Shown here in pieces: positions 42,723-49,652 of a stretch of 64,000 nucleotides of DNA. Source of the DNA: an uncultured Vampirovibrio sp. (lineage in GTDB: Bacteria > Cyanobacteriota > Vampirovibrionia > Gastranaerophilales > Gastranaerophilaceae); contig CAJTNR010000001.1 in NCBI GenBank assembly GCA_910577635.1, positions 62,001 to 126,000 on the forward strand, in the 5' to 3' direction. A program made the position numbers and the translations under genes. Within the stretch, counting starts at the first letter, position 1. Every line of letters starts with the position of its first letter. Under the pieces are notes generated by a model, which saw nothing but the letters and a program-made list of their open reading frames with translations, was not told the DNA's origin and ran no database searches.

Positions 42723-44006
42723 TTAATAATAATCATCATTATAGGCTAGTTCAATTCCTGCTACAATTATTGTATCATTGTTCTGAACCCCTTGTGCTCT
42801 AAGGTTTTCGTACACTCCCATTGCGTCCAGAATGTTTGTAAACCTTTTCATTTGAGAAGTATTTTTAATATCTGTAACAGATGCCAGCCTTTTTAGCTTC
42901 CCTCCTGTAATATTGTATGTATTTTTATTAAGTTTTGTAATCTCATAATTAGAATCATCATTATTATAAGAATCCAAATCTTCATCAACTATATCCAGCT
43001 TGATTTCAATATCTTCAATTTCATCAAGTGCAATGTAAATTCTGTCTAATAGTTCTTTAATTCCTTTATGTGTAACTGTTGAAATTATAAATAATTCTTT
43101 GTTGTGGTCTAAAAACTCTTTTTTAACTGCTTCTATTTGTTCATTATCAACAATATCTGCTTTGTTTAAAACAATAATCTGTTTTCTTTTTGATAACTCT
43201 GAATCAAATTTTTCCAGCTCAATATTGATTTTTTTGTAGTTTTCAATACTGTTAGGAATTGAGATATCTACAATATGTAATAATAATTTGCATCTTTGTA
43301 CGTGGCGCAAGAATTCATGGCCTAAACCAAGCCCCTTTGAAGCTCCTTCAATAAGCCCGGGGATATCTGCTACTACAAAACCATCCCCCTGTGGCTTTTT
43401 AACAACACCAAGATTAGGAATAAGTGTAGTAAAAGGATAATCGGCAATTTTTGGTTTAGCAGCGCTTATAACGCTAATCAAACTTGATTTTCCGGCATTT
43501 GGAAGACCAATTAAACCTACATCTGCAAGAAGCTTAAGCTCTAGTTCCAGCTCGCGTTCAATTGAGGGTTCGCCGGGTTCGCAGAACTGCGGAGCTCTTT
43601 TTTGAGCTGTCGCAAAACGAGCATTGCCTCTTCCTCCGCGACCGCCTTTTGCAACTAATACGGTTTTTCCTTCTGAGTCAAGATCGGCTATAAGTTTATT
43701 TGTTTTTAAATCTCTGACAACAACTCCAACGGGCATTTTAATGTATAAATCAGCCCCGTTTTTGCCATGGCAGTTTTTGCTTTTTCCATTTTCTCCGCTT
43801 TGTGCTTTGTATACGGATTTGTGGGTAAAGTCTAATAGTGTAGACATATTAGAAGTTGCAAGGAAATAAACATCTCCTCCTTTGCCTCCGTCTCCTCCGA
43901 AAGGTCCTCCTTTGTCGACATATTTTTCACGACGCCAAGCCAGAGCACCGTTGCCACCTGCACCGGAAACTACTTTTATTTTAGCTTTGTCTATAAAAGT
44001 ACTCAC
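42723..44006 (-). CDS. obg: Obg GTPase (ObgE/CgtA), 427 aa
   Basis: Essential ribosome-assembly and stress GTPase. The glycine-rich Obg fold (1-158) has VVSGAGGNGALAWRREKYVDKGGP and GGDGGKGGDVYF. The G domain has G1 GLPNAGKSSLI, G3 VADIPGLIEGA and G4 LNKAD. A C-terminal OCT domain (about 355-420) is present, which occurs in only some lineages. The start is GTG at 44006, overlapping the upstream stop (TAGTG). Confidence 0.96.
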   Translation of the reverse strand: MSTFIDKAKIKVVSGAGGNGALAWRREKYVDKGGPFGGDGGKGGDVYFLATSNMSTLLDFTHKSVYKAQSGENGKSKNCHGKNGADLYIKMPVGVVVRDLKTNKLIADLDSEGKTVLVAKGGRGGRGNARFATAQKRAPQFCEPGEPSIERELELELKLLADVGLIGLPNAGKSSLISVISAAKPKIADYPFTTLIPNLGVVKKPQGDGFVVADIPGLIEGASKGLGLGHEFLRHVQRCKLLLHIVDISIPNSIENYKKINIELEKFDSELSKRKQIIVLNKADIVDNEQIEAVKKEFLDHNKELFIISTVTHKGIKELLDRIYIALDEIEDIEIKLDIVDEDLDSYNNDDSNYEITKLNKNTYNITGGKLKRLASVTDIKNTSQMKRFTNILDAMGVYENLRAQGVQNNDTIIVAGIELAYNDDYY

Positions 44007-44536
44007 TAGCCTGCTAACCTTTCAATTCTGAATTCCTCTAGTAAATTTGTATTGTTAAGCTGCGGATTTTCGAATCTTTTAATAACAATATTTACTAAAG
44101 ATTCTAACATTTTTTTTGTAGTTTTGTCATCCACTCTTTGGTTGTAAAAATCATCAAAAATCTTGATTAAATATGGATAAGCTTCAATAAAATAGCAAGA
44201 ATTTATAGTTTCAACATACCCTTGAAATTCTTTATTATCAATGGTTTCAAACACTATATTTAAAAAGTGTGTTGAGTAGTTTTGGATGTCTTTTATAATT
44301 TCATCCATATGATTTAGATTTTTTTCAAGATATACTACAAATTCATTATATAATTCTTCATCATCAGGTATATTGAACGAATTTTCTATTGTAAGGAAAT
44401 CTTTAATAAAACACCCTAAAAGATTTAAGTCATTGCTAAATTTTCCTTTAAGCTTAGTAACGCTAAAAAGGTGTTTAGGCTCCAGTTTTAGGGCAAAATA
44501 TTTATACAATTTTTCTATTTGTTCAATATAGTCCAT
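44006..44536 (-). CDS. Unknown helical protein upstream of obg, 176 aa
   Basis: No family recognised. A soluble, mostly helical protein with no signal peptide, rich in Asn, Glu, Phe and Tyr; it begins MDYIEQIEKLYKYFALKLEP. The ORF can be extended to TTG 44572, but the region before ATG 44536 reads as a promoter (TTGAAA, 18 nt, TACAAT) that ends 6 nt before this ATG, so a leaderless start here is preferred. Overlaps the obg start by 1 bp, so the two are cotranscribed. Confidence 0.55.
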   Translation of the reverse strand: MDYIEQIEKLYKYFALKLEPKHLFSVTKLKGKFSNDLNLLGCFIKDFLTIENSFNIPDDEELYNEFVVYLEKNLNHMDEIIKDIQNYSTHFLNIVFETIDNKEFQGYVETINSCYFIEAYPYLIKIFDDFYNQRVDDKTTKKMLESLVNIVIKRFENPQLNNTNLLEEFRIERLAG

Positions 44537-44542
44537 AGTTAT

Positions 44543-44572
44543 ATTGTATGAGTTACCTTGTTCACTTTTCAA
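44543..44572 (-). promoter_or_regulatory. Promoter of the 176-aa gene and obg, predicted leaderless
   Basis: TTGAAA (44567-44572) and TACAAT (44543-44548) are separated by 18 nt on the minus strand. The -10 ends 6 nt before the ATG at 44536, so the mRNA would begin at or next to the start codon. Confidence 0.55.
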
Positions 44573-44604
44573 CCTTTTAATAAAACTTCATTATAATAGA
44601 GGAG

Positions 44605-45564
44605 TTAGTTTCGATATCCGATTCCGGATTTATAACCTGAAACAGAGTATAGTATCGGCAGTGCCGGTTCAATCCATTTGAGTCCTGATAACAATGATAC
44701 CGTTGCAATATCGTCAGTATGGAGCCCTAAATCGGCTAGTTCGGGTTTTCTTTCTTTTTGTTTAGGATCTATTAGTTTTTTAGAGATTAAATTTGCGATT
44801 TTAGAACCCCCTATAACTCCTGTTAGCATTATTCCTAAGGTCATTGCAGCTGCTCTTTTGCCTTTTGAGTTTATATTGAGCTTTTCAAGGATTCCAAGTG
44901 CTGTCCCTGCTCCAATGTTGCACATAAAGATATTTGCAAGGTATTGATAAAGTCCTTCATTAATTTTATCAGGAATTGTTTTTTTACAATCTTTCCCAAC
45001 AACAATATCAGCTCCAATTCCTCCTATAATTCCTCCAATTACAGCAACTGCTCCATAAATTGACAAATAGCCGATTTCTTTAAAAATATCCCTTGCTTTA
45101 ATATTCTCAGGATCTGGAATGAGTTTATTAATAAAATTTTTATTTGTATTGTCAGCAAGGAATTTAACTTCTTTAAAACTAAGGATTTTTTCTTTCGCTT
45201 TTTTTAACAGTTCTTCTGTTTTTTTATTGGGGTTATTGTTTTTAATATATTCGTCTATTATTTTTATATTATTATTAACAATTTTATTATAACTTTCAAA
45301 AGGAGTTCTTTTAGTTAGTTTAGAAGCGATTTTTGGAGCTAACAGAGAGCTTATAACTGCCCCTGTTAGAACAAGAGTTTTGTTTAGCAGCTCTTTTTTC
45401 TTTTCATTATCGGATTTATCTTTTTTTTGATAAATATCGCTTTTAATTTTTCCTAATGTTACTAAGGCTCCAGCCGCCATTATTTTTGGCATAGATTTAT
45501 CCAGTTTTGAAATTAAGAGCGGCTGATCTAAGAATTTTCCTAAGGTTTTAATGTTGTTAATCAT
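44605..45564 (-). CDS. Unknown multi-pass membrane protein, 319 aa
   Basis: No family recognised. Hydrophobic, glycine-rich segments (KIMAAGALVTLGKI, LVLTGAVISSLLAPKIA, LSIYGAVAVIGGIIGGIGADIVV, ANIFMCNIGAGTALGIL, AAAMTLGIMLTGVIGG) suggest five membrane helices, with a Lys-rich cytoplasmic loop (about 90-145). It overlaps the DtxR-family regulator gene by 4 bp (ATGA), so it is expressed from the metal-regulator promoter; a role in metal handling is a reasonable but unproven inference. Its style resembles the unknown protein at 28261. Confidence 0.6.
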   Translation of the reverse strand: MINNIKTLGKFLDQPLLISKLDKSMPKIMAAGALVTLGKIKSDIYQKKDKSDNEKKKELLNKTLVLTGAVISSLLAPKIASKLTKRTPFESYNKIVNNNIKIIDEYIKNNNPNKKTEELLKKAKEKILSFKEVKFLADNTNKNFINKLIPDPENIKARDIFKEIGYLSIYGAVAVIGGIIGGIGADIVVGKDCKKTIPDKINEGLYQYLANIFMCNIGAGTALGILEKLNINSKGKRAAAMTLGIMLTGVIGGSKIANLISKKLIDPKQKERKPELADLGLHTDDIATVSLLSGLKWIEPALPILYSVSGYKSGIGYRN

Positions 45565-45923
45565 TGTTCTTTAATCTGTTCTATTTTTTTAATTACAATA
45601 TCATCTATAACATGTTCAATTCTGCAGGCATTGTCATTTGCAGTTTTTTTGTCAATTTTTAATATCTTGTGGAAGAAATTATACAGCACTTTGTGTTTTT
45701 TAATAATTTTTCTAGCTTCAATAATGCCTTTATTGGTAATTGCAATACCTTTTCTGCCTTTATAAACTATTAAATCCAAATCAGCAAGTTTAATTAAAGC
45801 CTCCGATATTGTCGGTCTTGATAAGCCGAATTTATTTGCTATATCAATAGCTTTAATCTCTCTTTTTTCGCATTTGGCAAGATATATTTCTTCAATATAA
45901 TCTTCTAGTCTGTTTGTTATCAT
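45561..45923 (-). CDS. DtxR/MntR-family metal-dependent transcriptional regulator, 120 aa
   Basis: N-terminal winged helix (1-65): RLEDYIEEIYLAKCEKREIKA, then LSRPTISEALIKLADLDLIVYKG as the recognition helix and wing. C-terminal dimerisation/metal domain (66-120) with the ligands in IIKKHKVLYNFF and NDNACRIEHVIDD (Cys, Glu, His of the primary site). It lacks the SH3-like third domain, as in MntR-type short forms. A palindrome with two DtxR-like boxes overlaps its promoter, arguing for autoregulation. Manganese or iron specificity cannot be told from the sequence. Confidence 0.9.
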   Translation of the reverse strand: MITNRLEDYIEEIYLAKCEKREIKAIDIANKFGLSRPTISEALIKLADLDLIVYKGRKGIAITNKGIIEARKIIKKHKVLYNFFHKILKIDKKTANDNACRIEHVIDDIVIKKIEQIKEQ

Positions 45924-45970
45924 TTTGTTAGGTTTCCCTTACTCAATTGTAAGGCAATCCTAACAAAATG
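45921..45970. promoter_or_regulatory. Palindromic operator, two DtxR/IdeR-like boxes
   Basis: A 22-bp arm (45921-45942) matches the reverse complement of a second arm (45949-45970) at 20 of 22 positions around a 6-nt centre. Each arm contains a TTAGG-N4-CCTTA box (45928-45941 on the plus strand; 45950-45963 read on the minus strand), the spacing seen in the DtxR/IdeR consensus TTAGG-N4-CCTAA. One box sits in the promoter spacer and the other downstream of the -10, so binding would block transcription of the regulator. Confidence 0.75.
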
Positions 45971-45974
45971 TCAA
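45946..45974 (-). promoter_or_regulatory. Near-consensus promoter of the DtxR-family gene
   Basis: Perfect -35 TTGACA (45969-45974) and -10 TACAAT (45946-45951) on the minus strand, separated by exactly 17 nt. The transcript would start around 45939 and carry AAGGGA as ribosome site before the ATG at 45923. Confidence 0.75.
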
Positions 45975-45986
45975 TAAAAAACCTGC

Positions 45987-46126
45987 TTGCTTTTAAATTA
46001 TATTCATACTACACTAATATTGTTATTACATTAGCTTTTTCGGTTATTATTTCCATAATGGTTTTTAAAACCAGCCTTATCCATAGAGGTCAGGACATTG
46101 CCGAAAAAAGAAAGGACATTGAAACT
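45987..46126 (+). promoter_or_regulatory. rpsB promoter candidate and 5' leader
   Basis: TTGCTT (45987-45992), 17 nt, TACACT (46010-46015) gives a weak promoter, and the leader to the ATG is about 105 nt. It contains a perfect TGGTTTT-T-AAAACCA palindrome (46059-46073) and ends with AAAGGAC before the ATG. Leaders of rpsB are autoregulated by S2 in some bacteria; no known consensus was recognised here. This stretch is in frame with rpsB and has been read as coding, but it looks untranslated. Confidence 0.35.
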
Positions 46127-46885
46127 ATGGCAGTTGCTACTTTAGTAGAATTATTAGACGCAGGTGTACATTTCGGACACCAGACTCAAAAATGGAATCC
46201 AAAAATGAAACAATATATTTTTGGAGCAAAAAATGGTATTTATATTATCGATTTAAGAAAAACCTCTGATTTGTTGGATAAAGCCTATGAAATTGTTAGA
46301 AAATACGCTTCTCAAGGCAAAAACGTGCTTTTTGTGGGTACAAAAAAACAGGCAGTGGATGTTGTAGCTCAGGAAGCGCTAAGATGCAACAGCTATTATA
46401 TTAACCGTCGCTGGTTAGGCGGTATGATGACTAATTTTGAAACCATAAGAGGAAGAGTTAACAAATTGCGCGAACTTGAATCTTTCTTAGAATCAGGTGC
46501 TGCTAATAAACTTCCTAAAAAAGAAGTAGCACAGCTTAACCGTCAGGTTGCAAAACTGTCCAAGACTTTAGGCGGTATTAAAGAAATGAAGGGAATGCCT
46601 GATATTCTTGTTGTAGTTGACCAGGCTAAAGAACTAATCGCAATTAAAGAAGCAAATAAACTTAATATTCCTGTTGTTTGTCTTGCAGATACAAATGCCG
46701 ATACAGATGGAATTGACTATATTATTCCTGGAAATGATGATGCACTTCGTTCAATTAAACTTGTTGTATCAAGAATGGCTGATGCAGTCTTAGAAGGCAA
46801 AGAACTAAGAGCTAATAATATTAAAAATACAGGAAAAATTGAACGCATTGAAGCAAGTGATGCCAATGCTGTTGTTGAAGCTTAA
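46127..46885 (+). CDS. rpsB: 30S ribosomal protein S2, 252 aa
   Basis: Begins AVATLVELLDAGVHFGHQ after the Met, the usual S2 start, with RWLGGMMTNFETIRGR, MKGMPDILVVVDQ, LADTNADTDGIDYIIPGNDDA and a variable acidic tail. The longest ORF would add 53 residues back to 45968, but that ATG lies in the -35 box and operator of the divergent regulator. The ATG at 46127 has AAAGGA upstream and gives normal length. Operon with tsf, as usual. Confidence 0.97.
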   Translation: MAVATLVELLDAGVHFGHQTQKWNPKMKQYIFGAKNGIYIIDLRKTSDLLDKAYEIVRKYASQGKNVLFVGTKKQAVDVVAQEALRCNSYYINRRWLGGMMTNFETIRGRVNKLRELESFLESGAANKLPKKEVAQLNRQVAKLSKTLGGIKEMKGMPDILVVVDQAKELIAIKEANKLNIPVVCLADTNADTDGIDYIIPGNDDALRSIKLVVSRMADAVLEGKELRANNIKNTGKIERIEASDANAVVEA

Positions 46886-46912
46886 GCTAAAGAAATTAGG
46901 AGAAAAAAAACT

Positions 46913-47788
46913 ATGGAAATTAAAGCCTCTATGGTAAAAGAACTAAGAGATAAAACCGGTGCCGGAATGATGGATGCTAAAAAGGCGCTTGTTGAAACTA
47001 ACGGTGATATGGATAAAGCAATGGAACTGTTAAGACAAAAGGGCATGGCATCCGCTGATAAAAAAATGGGAAGAATTGCAGCAGAAGGAACAATTGCCTC
47101 TGCAATTGAAGGAAAAATCGGGGCAATGGTTGAAGTTAACTGTGAAACAGATTTTGTTGCAAAAAACGAAGACTTTAAAGAATTTGCTAATATGATGGCA
47201 CGTGCTATTATTAAGCTGAATCCAAAAACTGTAGAAGATTTGCTTGCAATGGACTGTCCTGAGTGTAAAAAACCAATTGAAGATATCGTTAAAGAAAAAA
47301 TCGCTAAAATTGGTGAAAAAATTACAATTAGAAGATTTGTAAAATTTGATGCAGGCTGTTGCGTTAATTCTTATATCCACAATGGAAAAATCGGTGTTTT
47401 ATTAGAAGCTAAGTGCACTAACTGTGATGAATCTTTAACTAAAGATATTTGTCTTCATATAGCTTCTAATGCTCCTGAATTTGTTTCAAGAGAAGAAATT
47501 CCAGCTTCTGTAATTGAAGAAGAAAAACGCATTGAAATGGGTAAAGAAGATTTAGCTAAAAAACCTGAAAACATAAGGGAAAAAATTGTTGAAGGAAGGG
47601 TAAACAAACTAATGGCGCAGCGCTGTTTATTAGAACAACAGTTTGTTAAGAATCCTGATTTAACTATTGCTCAATTAATTGAAGGTAAATGTGAAATTGT
47701 TAAATTTGAAAGATATGTCCTTGGTGAAGGATTGGAAAAAAGAAAAGACGATTTTGCAAGTGAAGTTATGAGCCAGATTAAAGGCTAA
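46913..47788 (+). CDS. tsf: Elongation factor Ts, 291 aa
   Basis: Guanine-nucleotide exchange factor for EF-Tu. The UBA-like N-terminus KELRDKTGAGMMDAKKAL and the EF-Tu-contacting motif VEVNCETDFVAKNEDF are present. Residues about 115-180 contain two Cys pairs (DCPECKK and KCTNCDE), an uncommon feature that could bind zinc. Ribosome site AGGAG precedes the ATG; a terminator follows. Confidence 0.97.
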   Translation: MEIKASMVKELRDKTGAGMMDAKKALVETNGDMDKAMELLRQKGMASADKKMGRIAAEGTIASAIEGKIGAMVEVNCETDFVAKNEDFKEFANMMARAIIKLNPKTVEDLLAMDCPECKKPIEDIVKEKIAKIGEKITIRRFVKFDAGCCVNSYIHNGKIGVLLEAKCTNCDESLTKDICLHIASNAPEFVSREEIPASVIEEEKRIEMGKEDLAKKPENIREKIVEGRVNKLMAQRCLLEQQFVKNPDLTIAQLIEGKCEIVKFERYVLGEGLEKRKDDFASEVMSQIKG

Positions 47789-47794
47789 AAGTTT

Positions 47795-47822
47795 AACCCC
47801 AAGGGAAATTTTCCTTGGGGTT
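47795..47822 (+). terminator. Intrinsic terminator after rpsB-tsf
   Basis: AACCCCAAGG (47795-47804) pairs with CCTTGGGGTT (47813-47822), an 8-nt loop between, followed by TTAGTTTTTT. It may also act on the opposite strand for the convergent protease gene ending at 47841. Confidence 0.9.
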
Positions 47823-47840
47823 TTAGTTTTTTATATATAT

Positions 47841-49553
47841 TTATCTTTTGTATTCTTTAACATTTTTTTTATATATTAAATCACCGCTCGTATCTAATCT
47901 CACCTCGCGATATTTATCTTTTATTGCATCATACTTAACTGTCTTAATTTTATTTCCTTTTAAATCTTTAATTATTTTTGTTTCTTTTCCAAGCATATTC
48001 TTAGATACTTCCGAGTTGGTTTTTATTACAAAACTATCTTTATTTGTTTGCTCTAAATCTGTAAAAGTCATGCTGTAGAAGGCTTTTTTGAATGTTTTTT
48101 TACTAAGGCAGATTTCTTGTTCTGTATTCCAGGGGTTAACAACAGTAACTGAGTCTTTATCTACAGATTTTATAGAATAAGCGTGGCTTCCTGCAATTTT
48201 AACTTCTTGCCCGTTGATATCTTTAACTTTTGAAGATTTAGTAGCATCTGCTGTCATGCAGAAATTTTTACTTTCTGACTCTTCATATTTTTTAAACATT
48301 TTGTCCATTTCTGAATGAAAGGTAGTATATTCTGGGATATTTCCTGTAATAATCATTACTGCTGAACCGTTAATACCGCCTTCTATATTATCCTTAAGTG
48401 ACACTGTTGTATCGTCAAAATGTCCCCTGTTGTAGTTTTTAACATAATTTTCGCTATAGGTTAACTCACCATTATTTATATCTTTTCTGAACTTTTCAAT
48501 TGCAATTTCAAAAGCTATCATATCATCATCGCCCTGCGATCTGTCTTTTCTTGTTTTTCTCTCCAAGAGTTCTTCATTGTCTATTTTATAACTCACAGAA
48601 TTTCCAAGATTAACTATTGTAGCATCTGGAGTGTAACAAAGTGCGTTTTTAATAATTTCTTTCCCGGCTTCTGAGTAGCTAAGGGCTGTAACTGAGGATA
48701 GAAGCCAGCAATCGCCGATTCGCCCTTGTTTTGTGTTCTCTATTGTTTTATTGTGTGAATAGCTGATTGAGTTTTCTTCTTGCATTTCTTTAGATGTAAT
48801 TTTATTATCTTTATCATATTCAACTACTGTTTGTTTTGTTATTTTTTCTGTTTCGTCATAACTGTATTCAGTTTCAGTTCTATTGCCTTTGGAGTCATAC
48901 TTAGTTATGCTTTTGTTTTCTTTAATGTTGTCATCACCATAGTATGTTCTTGATTTAGTTTCAATTTCACCTTCGTCGTTAAAATAGATTTGGTCTTGAT
49001 ATATTAAATTCCCTTTTTCGTCACATTCGAACTTAGCAGCGCTTTTTGCTTCGTTATTATCTCCGTATTGGTATTCGCTGCTATAGATAACTTCATCATT
49101 TTCATATAGTTTTTTTCTTGCAACATCTTTAGTGCCGTCTTCATTGTATCCTGTGTAGTTTTCTTCTTTTAATTGCCCCCAGTGATCATAAGTGTATGTT
49201 CTTTCGTATTGAACATTTCCATTGTCATAATAAACTACAATATCTTCTTGAGTTGTATTGTTATCATTATTGTCATTATTAATAACAGCGTCATTAAGAA
49301 AATTAATTTCATCAATTTTGTTATCTAAGTTATCATAATCATTTTCCAGCTTAAGGGTTTTATCGTCCTTTTGTATAGTATCAAAAATATTGTCAGACAT
49401 TATTTGAGCCATAAAAGTTGCTTGCTTTGCAAATTTATCCAGCTTTTCATCTTCATTGAAAAGATTTTTTTTAATAATATCAATAATATTGTCCTTGAGT
49501 TGTTCTAAACTTTTATTAGAAGTGCTGTTAGGCGCTGAATTCCTAATTTCCAT
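47841..49553 (-). CDS. Calpain-like cysteine protease with YwqK/MORN-like repeats, 570 aa
   Basis: Predicted papain-fold protease of the calpain (C2) family. The oxyanion Gln and catalytic Cys are in QGRIGDCWLLSS (Q276, C282), the His in GSHAYSIKS (H457) and the Asn in VVNPWN (N473), so the whole Cys-His-Asn triad and the Trp after NP are kept. The N-terminal half (about 105-250) has degenerate repeats of the Y-x-D/N-G type (YYDNGNV, YNEDGTK, YDSKGNR), as in YwqK/MORN-like proteins; residues 1-100 are helical and acidic. No signal peptide. No penta-EF hand or C2 domain, so calcium control is not evident. Own promoter likely. Bacterial calpains are uncommon; self-processing, secretion as effector or intracellular processing are all possible. 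Confidence 0.8.
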   Translation of the reverse strand: MEIRNSAPNSTSNKSLEQLKDNIIDIIKKNLFNEDEKLDKFAKQATFMAQIMSDNIFDTIQKDDKTLKLENDYDNLDNKIDEINFLNDAVINNDNNDNNTTQEDIVVYYDNGNVQYERTYTYDHWGQLKEENYTGYNEDGTKDVARKKLYENDEVIYSSEYQYGDNNEAKSAAKFECDEKGNLIYQDQIYFNDEGEIETKSRTYYGDDNIKENKSITKYDSKGNRTETEYSYDETEKITKQTVVEYDKDNKITSKEMQEENSISYSHNKTIENTKQGRIGDCWLLSSVTALSYSEAGKEIIKNALCYTPDATIVNLGNSVSYKIDNEELLERKTRKDRSQGDDDMIAFEIAIEKFRKDINNGELTYSENYVKNYNRGHFDDTTVSLKDNIEGGINGSAVMIITGNIPEYTTFHSEMDKMFKKYEESESKNFCMTADATKSSKVKDINGQEVKIAGSHAYSIKSVDKDSVTVVNPWNTEQEICLSKKTFKKAFYSMTFTDLEQTNKDSFVIKTNSEVSKNMLGKETKIIKDLKGNKIKTVKYDAIKDKYREVRLDTSGDLIYKKNVKEYKR

Positions 49554-49608
49554 TGCTCTTTTTCCTTGTTTTGGTACTTTATTGTTAACGGAATGATTGT
49601 GTTAAAAC

Positions 49609-49643
49609 TTTATAGTTTGTTTAATAAAAGTTACAATTTGTAA
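49609..49643 (-). promoter_or_regulatory. Promoter of the first calpain-like gene with a palindrome at the -35
   Basis: TTGTAA (49631-49636, minus strand), 16 nt, TATAAA (49609-49614). The -35 is part of a perfect 13-bp palindrome TTACAATTTGTAA (49631-49643), a possible operator. Confidence 0.4.
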
Positions 49644-49652
49644 TATAGTTTT

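Noticed and set aside
45968..46126. 53-residue N-terminal extension of ribosomal protein S2 that looks like a membrane helix
   Set aside because: The upstream ATG lies in the -35 box and operator of the divergent regulator, has poor ribosome-site spacing, and the ATG at 46127 has AAAGGA and gives the usual S2 start.
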